Counted from the stretch's first letter, positions 13,605 through 23,393 are shown. The stretch is 29,332 nt of DNA from Candidatus Latescibacterota bacterium (GCA_012271065.1 JAAXHE010000100.1:19004-48335), one strand, 5' to 3'. Notes: generated by a model not told the origin, from the sequence alone. Translations and numbers: made by a program.

Positions 13605-15965
13605 ATGCCCGTAGAACTCACGAAAGCCGACCTTGAGGGCGCGCTGCCGGATGTGACCTCCACGCTGCGCCTGCCCGGTTTGATCGACGCGGTTACAATC
13701 TATCGGGACCGGTGGGGCATTCCGCACATTCGCGCCGGTAACGAACACGACGTATTCTTCGCGCAGGGTTTCGCGACAGCCCAGGACCGGCTCTGGCATA
13801 TGGACTACGACCGGTTCCGGGCGCTGGGGCGGTGGGCGGAAATCGCCGGCCCCGACGGCGTGGACCAGGACCGGCTGTTGCGTACGGCCGGAATGGGACG
13901 CACCGCCAGGCATGACTACGACGCGGCGGGCGCGGCCGCGAGAGCGATGGTGGACGCGTACACCGCGGGCGTGAACGCATTCATCGAAACGACGTCCACG
14001 CATCCGGTCGAATACAAACTTCTGGACAGGTCGCCCGAACCGTGGGAGAACTGGCACTGTATTGCCGTCTACAAGATGCGCAATACCCTGTTGGGGACGT
14101 TCGAGCCGAAACTTTTCCGTACGCGCCTGGCCCTCCGGATCGGCCCCGGGAAGGCAGCGCGCGTCATCAAAGGGTATCCCTGCGGCCATCTGCTCACCGT
14201 ACCACCCGGGGAGGTGTATCGTGGGCCCGCCGTGGACGGGCTGGCGGAACTCGGCAAGGCGCTGAAGGACGTCAACTGGCTGAAGGAGGCGGACGCCGGT
14301 TCCAATGCCTGGTCGATTTCAGGCGAACGTACCCGCTCCGGATTGCCGCTGATGGGCGGCGATTCCCACAGGGCCCTGGATACGCCGAGCGTCTACTATC
14401 AGGCCCATCTCTCCTTCCCCGAATTCTCGATCATCGGATCTTCGATACCCGGGATGCCCGGGATCCTGCACTTCTGTCACAACGAGCACGTGGGATGGGG
14501 AATGACCTACGGAAATGCCGACACGCAGGACTTGTTCGTGGAGCGTTTCCGGGAGAGGGCCGGCCGGCGGGAGTACGAATTCGTGGACACGTGGAGACAG
14601 GCTGAAGTCCTGCATGAGACGATCGCGGTACGCAACGCAGAGCCGGTCGAGATTGAAGTGACCGTCACGCACCACGGCCCTGTCATCGCTGGCAATCCCG
14701 AGGCGGGATACGGCATTGCGATCAGCGACCCGGGGCTCATTCGGGGCACGCCGTGGCTGGACGCCGCCAGGGACGCGATGCTCGCAACCACCGTGGAGGA
14801 ACTGCACGGTGCATTCGGAAACTGGACCGACCGGGTGAACAACTACGCGGTTGTGGACGTCCATGGCGGTTTCGGATATTTGCACGAGGGAAAGATCCCC
14901 ATTCGTGCTGAAGCCAATGGATGGCGGGCGGTACCCGGATGGACCGGGAAATACGAGTGGAAGGGGTATATACCTCACGACGACCTGCCCCGGGCGATCC
15001 GTCCACGGGCCGGATACGCGGTGACGTGCAACCAGCGCGTGGCAGGGCACGACTATCCGTACTACGTGGGACTGTACTTCAGTCCGGAATACAGAGCGAA
15101 GCGCCTTCAGTCGGACATTCTGGACCTGAAACCGGGCACGGCAACCGTGGAAGATATGGCGTGCATGCACGCGGACCGGACGTCGATTCCGGCGGGGACA
15201 TTCACACGGGCGCTCCTGAAGGTCAAGGCTCCGGACGCGGAGTCCGGGCAGGCCCTCGCGCTCTTGCGCGAGTGGGACTATCGCATGGACCGGGACCTTC
15301 CGCAGCCGACGATCTATTCCCAGGTCCGCCTGTGCGCAACGCGAATCCTGGCGGAGCACCTGCTGGGCGACATGGCGGCCCCGGCGCTGGAGGGTGCCTC
15401 GGGAGCGGAAGCGCACGTCCGGCTGATCGTTCTGGAGATGATTCTGGGTCTCGAGCGGGGCGACGGATCCATGTTGCCGGACGGACGCAGTTGGGAAAAC
15501 CTTCTGGCCGAAAGTCTCCAGCAGGCCGTAGGAGACCTCAGGGAACGGCTGGGCGATGAGATGTCCGGGTGGAAGTGGGGCCGCGTCCACCAAACCCGTC
15601 CGAGGCATCCGCTGTCGCAGGTTTTTCCGGAATGCGCACGGCTTCTGGATCCGCACTGTCTGCCCACACATGGAGACGGGGACGTGCCGCTGGCCGGCGG
15701 GTATGACGAAAGCGAGCCTTTTGTTGCGACGGGGATGTCGGTAAACCGGTACATCCACGATCCGTCGGACTGGAGCAATTCGTTGTGGATCGTGCCGCTG
15801 GGGGCCTCCGGGCATCCCGGCAGCGCGCACTATTCGGACCAGGCGGAACTCTGGGCAAACGTGGCGTATATCCCTCAACTGTGGGACTGGGAGACCATTG
15901 CCTCGGAGGCTGAGACACGGCAGGTGCTGGAGCCGGGTCAGGGTAGAGGTGAGAAAATCGGGTAG
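13605..15965 (+). CDS. Penicillin acylase family (S45) Ntn-hydrolase
   Basis: Members are autoprocessed amidases that cleave acyl groups from penicillins, homoserine lactones or other N-acyl compounds. The 786 residues are full length. The alpha chain begins with VTIYRDRWGIPHIRAGNEHDVFFAQG and AQDRLWHMDYDR. The nucleophile Ser233 starts the beta chain in AGSNAW, followed by GLPLMGGDSH, HNEHVGWGMT and, near the end, GASGHPGSAHYSDQ. There is no signal peptide (N-terminus MPVELTKADLEGALPD), so the protein appears cytoplasmic, unlike the classic periplasmic enzyme. The ATG at 13605 has GAGGA upstream (about 13593-13597). The last residues, GRGEKIG-stop, are encoded by a piece of the GGGTAGA repeat family (15941-15968), suggesting the 3' end was altered by repeat insertion. 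Substrate is unknown. Confidence 0.9.
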   Translation: MPVELTKADLEGALPDVTSTLRLPGLIDAVTIYRDRWGIPHIRAGNEHDVFFAQGFATAQDRLWHMDYDRFRALGRWAEIAGPDGVDQDRLLRTAGMGRTARHDYDAAGAAARAMVDAYTAGVNAFIETTSTHPVEYKLLDRSPEPWENWHCIAVYKMRNTLLGTFEPKLFRTRLALRIGPGKAARVIKGYPCGHLLTVPPGEVYRGPAVDGLAELGKALKDVNWLKEADAGSNAWSISGERTRSGLPLMGGDSHRALDTPSVYYQAHLSFPEFSIIGSSIPGMPGILHFCHNEHVGWGMTYGNADTQDLFVERFRERAGRREYEFVDTWRQAEVLHETIAVRNAEPVEIEVTVTHHGPVIAGNPEAGYGIAISDPGLIRGTPWLDAARDAMLATTVEELHGAFGNWTDRVNNYAVVDVHGGFGYLHEGKIPIRAEANGWRAVPGWTGKYEWKGYIPHDDLPRAIRPRAGYAVTCNQRVAGHDYPYYVGLYFSPEYRAKRLQSDILDLKPGTATVEDMACMHADRTSIPAGTFTRALLKVKAPDAESGQALALLREWDYRMDRDLPQPTIYSQVRLCATRILAEHLLGDMAAPALEGASGAEAHVRLIVLEMILGLERGDGSMLPDGRSWENLLAESLQQAVGDLRERLGDEMSGWKWGRVHQTRPRHPLSQVFPECARLLDPHCLPTHGDGDVPLAGGYDESEPFVATGMSVNRYIHDPSDWSNSLWIVPLGASGHPGSAHYSDQAELWANVAYIPQLWDWETIASEAETRQVLEPGQGRGEKIG

Positions 15966-15968
15966 AGG
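15941..15968 (+). repeat. Fragment of the GGGTAGA repeat at the 3' end of the acylase gene
   Basis: The words GGGTAGAGGTGAG and GAAAATCGGGTAGA reappear, in opposite orientation, within 27695-27721 at the edge of the structured element there. The fragment covers the acylase stop codon. Confidence 0.5.
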
Positions 15969-15970
15969 CC

Positions 15971-16074
15971 GGGCGCCCACAAGGGACGCCCCTACAAAAC
16001 CAAACATCCACGAATCGATCTCCCTCGTTCTCGCGCCGACGTTGCATTGGTAGGGGCGCCCCTTGTGGGCGCCC
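15971..16074. repeat. Near-perfect 25-bp inverted repeat
   Basis: The arms at 15971-15995 and 16050-16074 are reverse complements at 24 of 25 positions, built around GGGCGCCCACAAGGG. The 54-bp centre has no gene. GTAGGGGCG-type inverted repeats of this sort are common between genes in several uncultivated phyla and cyanobacteria. It lies between the acylase and cupin genes, 20 bp before the cupin start. Confidence 0.8.
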
Positions 16075-16094
16075 AGATAATAAGGAGAATTTAA

Positions 16095-16430
16095 ATGGTA
16101 CAGATCGTCAAACCGGATCAACGGGACATGAAGCTGTACGACGCGCCTGGCGCAACGGTACAGGTCTCCGACCCGATACTTGGGAAGGACGACTGCCTTG
16201 CCGCGGGATTCACGGAATATCTCGAACCCAGCCGGCTGGAATGGACCTTCGACTACAACGAGGTCTTTTTCCTGTTGAAAGGCGAACTGGAAGTCCACGC
16301 CGCGGGCGGGGAGCCGGTGCGTTTCGAAGTCGGCGATCTGGGGTATATCGAAAAGGGGACCTCAACCGTGATCACGGTTCCGGAGGGCGCGCTGCTGTTG
16401 CATGTCACACAGCCGGCGTGGCGGGAGTAG
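16095..16430 (+). CDS. Small cupin-domain protein (EutQ-like)
   Basis: This is a single-domain beta-barrel protein of 111 residues. The cupin core runs from LEWTFDYNEVFFLLKGELEV through GEPVRFEVGDLGYIEKGTST to VPEGALLLHVTQP. The first cupin motif lacks the usual His pair (NEVFFLLKGELE), so metal binding may differ from the family norm; such proteins resemble EutQ and related small cupins. AAGGAG (16082-16087) lies 7 nt before the ATG. The upstream inverted repeat separates it from the acylase gene, and the opposing LLM gene ends 32 nt downstream. The fold is clear, but the reaction or ligand is unknown. Confidence 0.8.
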   Translation: MVQIVKPDQRDMKLYDAPGATVQVSDPILGKDDCLAAGFTEYLEPSRLEWTFDYNEVFFLLKGELEVHAAGGEPVRFEVGDLGYIEKGTSTVITVPEGALLLHVTQPAWRE

Positions 16431-16462
16431 GAAGGGTTTCAGGAAGCAATTCAGCGGTGCGT

Positions 16463-17524
16463 TTAATTGAACGCGGGCGCGACGTGTTCTGAGAACATCC
16501 GCAGGGACTTGCAGACCAGGTCGGGATGCAGGTCTCCGATGCGGGTCCAGCCCATGAAGTTCTGCAACCCCGTGTGTTTTTGAATCCAGGCGATTTTGTC
16601 GGCAACAGAGTCCGGATCGCCCACGATAGCGTGTTCGGCCAGGATCTCGTCGAAGCTGATGTTCGAGAATTTCTCCTTCAGTTCCTGGTAGAATTCCATC
16701 TGTCCGGGAGGCGCGATCTCGGGCGGCGGCGCGATCACCTCCGCAAGCAGGGTGCGGAAATACCACATGAGTTGGTCGTGGCATTCCTCGCGGGCTTTCT
16801 CTGTGGATTCGGATACGTAGAGGAATCTCGCCAGAGGGAAGTCCAGCTTTCCAGTCAGGCCGCACGCGTCCGCCGTCTTGTGGTACGCTTCGTAGAGTTC
16901 GAAAACCTGATCGTAGGGATGCAGAAACGACGTCAGGACGTTGAAACCGTTCTTGATGACCCACTCGTAGGTGGAGGGACTCACCGCCGCGACGTAAACC
17001 GGCGGGTGGGGCTGTTGTACCGGTTTTGGGATGACGTTGACTTTCCGCACCTTGTGAAACTTGCCGTCGTACTCCACGGGGCCCGTCCAGGCTTTCAGGA
17101 TAATCTCCAGTTCTTCCTGAAAGCGTTCCCGGCTTTCCTCCAGGTCGATGCCCCAGTTGTGAAACTCCTCGAGCTGATAGCCGCGCCCCACGCCGAAGAG
17201 GAGCCTCCCTCTGGACATGATATCCACGGTGGCGAAGTCTTCAGCGACGATGACCGGGTTGTGGAACGGCAGTACGATGACCGCGGTGCCGATTTTGATG
17301 CGTTCGGTGATGGCCGACGCGTACGCGGCCATGGTGTGGATGGACGGGGTAATCGAATAGTAGTTCGCCCCCGGCGCCTTGTGGTCGAAGTGGTGTTCGG
17401 CCAGCCAGATGGCGTCCCAGCCCAATTCGTCCATGAGCTTGAACTGTTCGAACGCTTCGTGGTACACCTCGGTGTGGTCTTTGCCGGGCGGCGTTTCCAG
17501 CAGGTAGAATTGGCCGAATTGCAT
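16463..17524 (-). CDS. LLM class flavin-dependent oxidoreductase
   Basis: Luciferase-like monooxygenases use reduced FMN or F420 to oxidise diverse substrates. The 353 residues form the family's TIM barrel: MQFGQFYLLETPPG, DAIWLAEHHFDHKAP (the conserved EHHF segment), IKIGTAVIVLPFHNPVIVAE, MSRGRLLFGVGRGY and VIPKPVQQPHPPVYVAA are typical. The C-terminal GDPDSVADKI is also conserved. AGGAG (complement of 17532-17536) lies 7 nt before the ATG. It is a single minus-strand gene among plus-strand ones. Its stop faces the cupin stop across a 32-bp gap, in which GCGTT/AACGC is a possible weak hairpin. The family assignment is strong; substrate and cofactor are not determinable. Confidence 0.92.
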   Translation of the reverse strand: MQFGQFYLLETPPGKDHTEVYHEAFEQFKLMDELGWDAIWLAEHHFDHKAPGANYYSITPSIHTMAAYASAITERIKIGTAVIVLPFHNPVIVAEDFATVDIMSRGRLLFGVGRGYQLEEFHNWGIDLEESRERFQEELEIILKAWTGPVEYDGKFHKVRKVNVIPKPVQQPHPPVYVAAVSPSTYEWVIKNGFNVLTSFLHPYDQVFELYEAYHKTADACGLTGKLDFPLARFLYVSESTEKAREECHDQLMWYFRTLLAEVIAPPPEIAPPGQMEFYQELKEKFSNISFDEILAEHAIVGDPDSVADKIAWIQKHTGLQNFMGWTRIGDLHPDLVCKSLRMFSEHVAPAFN

Positions 17525-17709
17525 CGAAAATCTCCTGACGTTTCGTGACGCGTTGCGGGTTTGCGGCGGTTAAGGTAAAGATCGGCCCGATGATGTCAAG
17601 CGGTTTTCCGGGGCAATATCGGACGACGGATCGTTATTGACGGGGATTAGATCGCCCGTCGCTGGCTGTGCAGACCGATGTTTCCACAATATACCGTGGG
17701 GAGTTGGGG

Positions 17710-20700
17710 ATGATTCTCAATCGGATTGGTGCCGGCAGGCTGTTTCTGATCGGAATTCTGATGGCCGGATGTACTTCGAAACGGAACGAAACCGGGACGA
17801 TCTCCTACTCGCCGGAGACGGCCAGGCTCGTCAGCCACGTGACATCCGATCTCATCCGCGCGGGAGACGACATTCGCGTGCGATTCGTGTCGCCGGTCGT
17901 GCCCGGAAACCGGGTTGGCAAGAGCCCTGAAAAAGACGTATTCACGTTCGTACCGGGCATCAGTGGCACCGCCGGCTGGGAGGACCGTCGTACCCTTCTC
18001 TTCCGGCCGGACGCGCCGCTCCCGTTCCGGCAGAACTACCGGGGCGCCGTGGATCTCTCAGCCCTGTTCCCTCAGCACAGGAACCTGCAAACCCTCGAGT
18101 TCGCGTTTTACGTAGCCGGCCGGGAGATTGTCTGGTTGAACGCCGATTTCGAGTTGATCGAGAAAGACGATCCACGGCGCGTGGTGTACAAGGGGCAGGT
18201 CGTGTTCAGCGAGAAGACCTCGCTGGAACAGGTGCGGCAGGCCGGGCGGCTTTCTCTGGGCCGGGAGCGGCTCTCCCTTGTCTGGAAGGCGGACGCGGAG
18301 GGGAGTACCTTCGCGTTTGTCTCAGGCCCCATTGTACGGGGAACATACAGACGAGAACTCCGTTTCGACCTCGAGAAGGAGCCGTTGGAGATATCGCGGA
18401 ACTACGTGAACAAAAGGACTCTGGCTCCCGTAACAGAGATGAAAGTCGTCAAAGTCGAAGGTCGTGCGGAGGGGCGGGAGCCCGGCCTCGCGGTCGAAAT
18501 GACGGACGACCCGGACCCCGGTCAGGACCTCCGCGGGCTGATTGCCGTGGACCCGGCGATGGATATCCGGATCAGCACGGCGGGCAGGAGAATCCACGTG
18601 ACCGGGGAGTTTGAGCATGGCCGGCACTATACGCTCACCATTCATCCCGGCATTCGCAGCCGGTGGGGAGCGGCGATGGCCTCGGAACACACCGAAACCG
18701 TCGAGATACCCGACCTGAAGCCCCGGATTCGATTCTCCGAAGACGGGATGATTCTACCGACGATCAACCGGCAGCGTGTGCGGTTCCGGACGGTGAACGT
18801 GAATCGGGTGAGGTTGCGGATCAAGCAGGTTTTCGACTCGAACCTGGGCCAGTTCCTGCAGAGTCAGAGTCTGAAGAGCGGCGTCGACCGCAGGCGGGAC
18901 TTCCATTCCCGGGAGGTCAACCGCGTAGGCGTGGGAATTGTCGATACGGTCCTCGAGATCGGCCAGGTCCGCAACCGGTGGCTGCAGCACGAGCTGGACC
19001 TGAACGCGCTGCTCGATCCATCCGAAAAAGGACCGTTTCTGCTCAGTCTCAGCTTCAAGCACGTCGACATGCTGTACGGCGCGCCGGGCGAGGCCGAGGA
19101 AGCGCGAAAGCAATGGCGGTGGAACCGGGGGTTGTGGGATTACCGCAGCCATCCCTTTTCGCCCGGATACATCAACACACACGGACGGGTATTCAAGCCT
19201 GTAATTGTAAGCGATATCGGATTGACGTACAAGAAGGCGCGCCGCCGGCACCTGGTTTACGTCCGGGATCTCAACAACGCGGCGCCGATGTCCGGCGTGA
19301 CGGTCACGCTGCGTACGTTCCAGAACCAGGTGGTCGGTCGGGGCCTGACGGACAGGCACGGCGCGGCCGCGTTCCCCGGAGAAGAGCGGGACGTCTTCTA
19401 CGTCGAAGCGGAAAAGGACGGGCAGAAGAGCATCATCAAGTGCAACGAAATGGCCTGGAACCTTTCCACCTTCGATACCGGGGGCGCATCGGCGCCGCCG
19501 GACGGCGTCCGGGCGTTCATTTATACCGAACGGGGCGTGTATCGGCCCGGCGACGAAATCCACCTCTCACTGATCGCGCGCAATTCGGAGCAGACCTTTC
19601 CCGAGAACCACCCGGTTACGCTGAAACTCTTCAACCCCAGAAATCAGCTTGTGCTTGAGCGGACAGCCCGAACGGGAAAGGACGGCTTCTATGGGTTCAG
19701 CTTCAGGACCGAGCCCGACGACCCTACGGGAAACTGGCGGGCGCGCCTGGAGGTGGGAAGCCGGACGTTCGACCATACGGTGAAAGTCGAGACGGTGGCT
19801 CCATACCGGTTGAAGGTCCGGATCGAACCCGAAAAGAAAAATCTGACGCCTGATGACGACGAACTTCGACTGGTGCTGGCGAGCACCTATCTTTTCGGAA
19901 ATCCGGCGGCGGGGCTGGTTGCCGAGGTCGCGGTCGAATTCTCGCATGAGGCACGGCAGTTTGCCAACTACCGGGGTTTCAGCTTCACCAACGAAGCGGT
20001 CACGTACAAGCCGAGCCGCGCCAGCATCTTCAAGGGCAAACTCGACGCGGAAGGCCGTGCGCGGGTGCGCTGGCGGCTGCCGGTATACGGAACGGAGCCA
20101 TCGGGCGTTCGTGTCCGAATCGAAGCCACGGTGCTGGAGAAAGGAGGCCGCCCCAACCGCAGCCGTGAAACGCTCGCCCTGGATCCGTACGCGCGCTACG
20201 TCGGAGTGCGAAAACCGCAGTTCGACTACGGGTATGCCCGCCTTGGGTCCCCGCTGGAGATCCCGGTTGTCCTGGTGACGGCTCAAGGTGAGGCGGCCCC
20301 GGGTTTGCCGCTTGAATACCGCATTTACAGAAGCACGTCGCACTGGTGGTGGGAATACGAGAGCCGCGATCAGTTTCGCCTCAAGTTCAAAACGGACCAG
20401 TACACGGAACAGATCGAGGGCGGCTCGCTTTTTTCACAGGCTGCACCCGTACCACTGGTGTTTACGCCCGAGCAGCGGGGCGAGTATCTGATCGAAGTGA
20501 AGGATGCGGCCGGCCATACCGCCGCGTTCTTTATGCGCGCCTATCCCTGGGGCGAAGCGCAGGTCGATCCGAAATCCGCGGGCATGCTGGCGCTCAAGAC
20601 CGACAGGAAGGCCTACGCCCCCGGCGATTCCGCGCTGGTGACGTTTCCCGCACCGCGACAGGGCGCGATTCTGGTCTCGGTGGAACAGGACAGCCGCATT

Positions 20701-23229
20701 CTGCAGACCCGATGGTACGAACCGGACGGTCGCCCGGTCGAGTTTCAGGTACCGGTACCCATCACGCGGGATATGGCGCCGACCGCATACGTTGGCGTCT
20801 CGGTCCTCCAGCCGTACGCTCAGACGATGAACGATCGACCGATTCGCCTGTACGGCGTGGTTCCGCTCAATGTGAGCGATCCCGATACCCGCCAGGAGAT
20901 CACCCTCCGCATGCCGGGCGAACTCAGGCCCGAGGCGCCGTTTCAGATCCTGGTCGAAACGGGCGATGGAAAGCCGGCGCAGTTCACGCTGGCCGTGGTG
21001 GACGAGGGGTTGCTGGCGCTCACCGGGTTCGCCACACCGGACGCGTGGCAGTCGTTTTACAGGAAGCGTCGCCTGGGTGTGGTGACGCACGATGTGTATT
21101 CCCACGTCATTGGCGCCAACAAGGGGGACGTCTTCAAGACCTTCGCGGTGGGCGGCGGATTCGCGTACAGGGCTTCCCAGCTGGAGCCGGAACGCGCGAA
21201 GCGGTTCAAGGCGGTATCGCTGTTCAAGGGGCCGATCGAAACCGACGCGCAGGGACGGGCCACCGTTGATTTCGAAATGCCCGACTACACGGGTTTGGTA
21301 CGCGCAATGGCCGTTTCCGCCAGCAGCGGACGATACGGCAAGGCGGAGACGTCCGTTCCGGTGAAGACCGATTTGATGGTGATGCCCACTTTGCCCCGGG
21401 TGCTTGGTCCGGGGGATCGTATCACCGTTCCCGTAACCGTCTTCGCGATGGTCGACAGTATCGGACCGACCGACGTTATGATACACACCGAGGGTCCGGT
21501 CTCGATTGTCGGCCCCGCGCGGCGGGAATTGGACTTCTCGACCTCGGGGGAGCAGGAACTTTCGTTTACGCTTCAGGCGGCTTCGGCAGTGGGGCAGGCC
21601 AGGGTGGTCGTCGCGGCTGAGGCGCCGGACATCGTCGCTGACCATGAGACCGATCTGAATGTGCGGCCATCGTCACCCAGAACCTACGCCGCACAGGAAC
21701 AGGAAATCCGTCCCGGTGAGCGGGTCCGCTTTACGGTCCCGGACAGAGGGCTGTCCGGGACCAATCGCGCCCGGCTGGTTCTGCGCCGCCACCCCGACTT
21801 CGGAATGACCCACAGGCTGCTCCGGCTGGTACGCTTTCCGTACGGCTGTATCGAGCAAACGGTTTCGACCGCGTTTCCACTGCTGTACCTGAGCACCTTC
21901 CTGGAAGGCGTGAAGTATGCCGGAGACGCAACGGTCCAAATCGACAGGTTCATCAATTCGGCGATCCGAAAGTTGAGGAAATTCAAGCTTGGCTCGGGCG
22001 GGTTCGCCTACTGGCCCGGCGCCAACACGGTCTCAACCTGGGGTTCCCTGTACGCGGGCCATTTTCTGATTGAGGCGGCCAAACTGGGATACCACGTGCC
22101 ACAGGACCTGATGGCGAATTGGATGCGTTACGAAAAATCCCGGTCGCTTACGGTCAAGGACGGTTTGATGGCGCGGGTCTATCGCGTCTATCTCCTGGCG
22201 CTCGCCGGCGAATACCAGATCGGGCCGATGAATCTACTGAAGGAGACGGGGATCAAAGACATGAACGATACCCAGAAGTGGCTGCTGGCCGCTGCGTATC
22301 ACCTGGCCGGCGTGGAGCGGACGGCCGCGCAGATCCTCATCCCGGCTGGAAAGCGGGTGGAGGAGTACAACGAATCGGGCGGCACATACGGGTCCGGCAA
22401 GAGGGATCTGGCGATCATTCTGAATACGCTGGTCATGTTCGAGCGCTGGTCGGAGGCGGACGAACTCGCCAAAGAGCTCGGTCTGGCGCTCGCGTCGCAG
22501 GAGTGGTACAGCACCCAGACCACCGGGTTTATGCTTCTGTCCCTGGGAAAATACGTCCGGTCTCTCGACAGCGGCGAGGACGGCCCGCCCGCCCTCGCCG
22601 GCACGATCCACCTTCCGGATGGACGGGAGATGCCGTTTGAGACGGATCGGCTGGCCTGGCACGTTGAAATCGAGGATGGCTTTGGCCGGGAAGTCGCTGT
22701 GACGCTGGATTCGACGTCGACCGTCAGGAGGGCGTTCGCTACCCTGGACTGGGACGGAGTCCCACTTACGGACGACGAGGGAGATACTTCCAGCAAGCTG
22801 GCGCTGAAGGTGCGCTGGCTCAACGACGATGGGCTGCCGGTCGATCCCGCCGAACTGTCTCAGGGCGAGAACTTCTGGGGTCATCTTCGTGTGCGCGATC
22901 TGACCGTCGTGCGAAACGTCGAAGAGATTGCGCTGGTTCAGGTGCTTCCCGCGGGCTGGGAAATCGACAACCCGCGTCTGTCCGATCGGACGGCGCCGAA
23001 ATGGACGAAGCGCCTGAATCTGAACCGCGAGGAATACATGGACGCGCGCGACGACCGGGTGATGTGGTTTTTCGATCTCAAGAGTCGAAGGGATCTGGAT
23101 TTCGTCGTCCGATTGAACGCCGTTACGGCAGGGTCATTCAGGCTGCCGGCGACGGTTGTGGAAGCCATGTACGATCGATCCTACCGGGCGACCGCGGCCG
23201 GAAAACGGGTTGTGGTGAAACAGAGATAG
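17710..23229 (+). CDS. Alpha-2-macroglobulin family lipoprotein (YfhM-like)
   Basis: Bacterial alpha-2-macroglobulins are periplasmic protease traps that become covalently attached to attacking proteases through a thioester. From ATG at 17710 (GGGGAG just upstream) the protein has 1839 residues. A lipoprotein signal ends at Cys21 (ILMAGC), anchoring it to a membrane. MG-type beta domains follow; AFIYTERGVYRPGDEIHLSL marks the macroglobulin core, and FEMPDYTGLVRAMAV lies in the alpha-2-macroglobulin domain. The thioester motif is intact: Cys1380-Ile-Glu-Gln in YGCIEQTVSTAFPLLYL, at the start of the helical thioester domain. The downstream gene is pbpC, the classic partner, which repairs peptidoglycan while the trap guards the periplasm. 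It is somewhat longer than E. coli YfhM (about 1650 residues). An earlier in-frame ATG at 17668 precedes the signal peptide and is unlikely. Confidence 0.95.
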   Translation: MILNRIGAGRLFLIGILMAGCTSKRNETGTISYSPETARLVSHVTSDLIRAGDDIRVRFVSPVVPGNRVGKSPEKDVFTFVPGISGTAGWEDRRTLLFRPDAPLPFRQNYRGAVDLSALFPQHRNLQTLEFAFYVAGREIVWLNADFELIEKDDPRRVVYKGQVVFSEKTSLEQVRQAGRLSLGRERLSLVWKADAEGSTFAFVSGPIVRGTYRRELRFDLEKEPLEISRNYVNKRTLAPVTEMKVVKVEGRAEGREPGLAVEMTDDPDPGQDLRGLIAVDPAMDIRISTAGRRIHVTGEFEHGRHYTLTIHPGIRSRWGAAMASEHTETVEIPDLKPRIRFSEDGMILPTINRQRVRFRTVNVNRVRLRIKQVFDSNLGQFLQSQSLKSGVDRRRDFHSREVNRVGVGIVDTVLEIGQVRNRWLQHELDLNALLDPSEKGPFLLSLSFKHVDMLYGAPGEAEEARKQWRWNRGLWDYRSHPFSPGYINTHGRVFKPVIVSDIGLTYKKARRRHLVYVRDLNNAAPMSGVTVTLRTFQNQVVGRGLTDRHGAAAFPGEERDVFYVEAEKDGQKSIIKCNEMAWNLSTFDTGGASAPPDGVRAFIYTERGVYRPGDEIHLSLIARNSEQTFPENHPVTLKLFNPRNQLVLERTARTGKDGFYGFSFRTEPDDPTGNWRARLEVGSRTFDHTVKVETVAPYRLKVRIEPEKKNLTPDDDELRLVLASTYLFGNPAAGLVAEVAVEFSHEARQFANYRGFSFTNEAVTYKPSRASIFKGKLDAEGRARVRWRLPVYGTEPSGVRVRIEATVLEKGGRPNRSRETLALDPYARYVGVRKPQFDYGYARLGSPLEIPVVLVTAQGEAAPGLPLEYRIYRSTSHWWWEYESRDQFRLKFKTDQYTEQIEGGSLFSQAAPVPLVFTPEQRGEYLIEVKDAAGHTAAFFMRAYPWGEAQVDPKSAGMLALKTDRKAYAPGDSALVTFPAPRQGAILVSVEQDSRILQTRWYEPDGRPVEFQVPVPITRDMAPTAYVGVSVLQPYAQTMNDRPIRLYGVVPLNVSDPDTRQEITLRMPGELRPEAPFQILVETGDGKPAQFTLAVVDEGLLALTGFATPDAWQSFYRKRRLGVVTHDVYSHVIGANKGDVFKTFAVGGGFAYRASQLEPERAKRFKAVSLFKGPIETDAQGRATVDFEMPDYTGLVRAMAVSASSGRYGKAETSVPVKTDLMVMPTLPRVLGPGDRITVPVTVFAMVDSIGPTDVMIHTEGPVSIVGPARRELDFSTSGEQELSFTLQAASAVGQARVVVAAEAPDIVADHETDLNVRPSSPRTYAAQEQEIRPGERVRFTVPDRGLSGTNRARLVLRRHPDFGMTHRLLRLVRFPYGCIEQTVSTAFPLLYLSTFLEGVKYAGDATVQIDRFINSAIRKLRKFKLGSGGFAYWPGANTVSTWGSLYAGHFLIEAAKLGYHVPQDLMANWMRYEKSRSLTVKDGLMARVYRVYLLALAGEYQIGPMNLLKETGIKDMNDTQKWLLAAAYHLAGVERTAAQILIPAGKRVEEYNESGGTYGSGKRDLAIILNTLVMFERWSEADELAKELGLALASQEWYSTQTTGFMLLSLGKYVRSLDSGEDGPPALAGTIHLPDGREMPFETDRLAWHVEIEDGFGREVAVTLDSTSTVRRAFATLDWDGVPLTDDEGDTSSKLALKVRWLNDDGLPVDPAELSQGENFWGHLRVRDLTVVRNVEEIALVQVLPAGWEIDNPRLSDRTAPKWTKRLNLNREEYMDARDDRVMWFFDLKSRRDLDFVVRLNAVTAGSFRLPATVVEAMYDRSYRATAAGKRVVVKQR

Positions 23230-23251
23230 AAACCTTAAGCAGCAGAAACGG

Positions 23252-23280
23252 CGATCAGCGATCAGCCGTCAGCTGTCAGC
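23252..23280 (+). repeat. Heptanucleotide tandem repeat
   Basis: Four consecutive 7-mers read CGATCAG, CGATCAG, CCGTCAG and CTGTCAG. Degenerate relatives (CCATCAG, CTATCAG) follow the serS terminator at 29258. The array lies between the macroglobulin and pbpC genes and resembles the short heptameric intergenic repeats known from cyanobacteria. Confidence 0.7.
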
Positions 23281-23393
23281 TAAGCCAGGTATGCGATACG
23301 GATTGGCGATATCAATGCACCGTTGCCAGCGCCATAATATGGGCGCCCGGCGGATCAGAATGCGCCCGGCCGCCGGCGAGGACGGAGCCATTA

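Noticed and set aside
13300..22110. Other CACGTG cores (for example near 9956, 13317, 17838, 18596 and 22092) as extra parS sites
   Set aside because: The flanking bases do not match the parS consensus arms; only the two listed sites fit.
23001..23393. Longer PBP1C with 131 extra N-terminal residues
   Set aside because: The extension overlaps the macroglobulin gene in another frame and crosses a tandem repeat; the ATG at 23394 has GGAG and precedes a proper membrane anchor.
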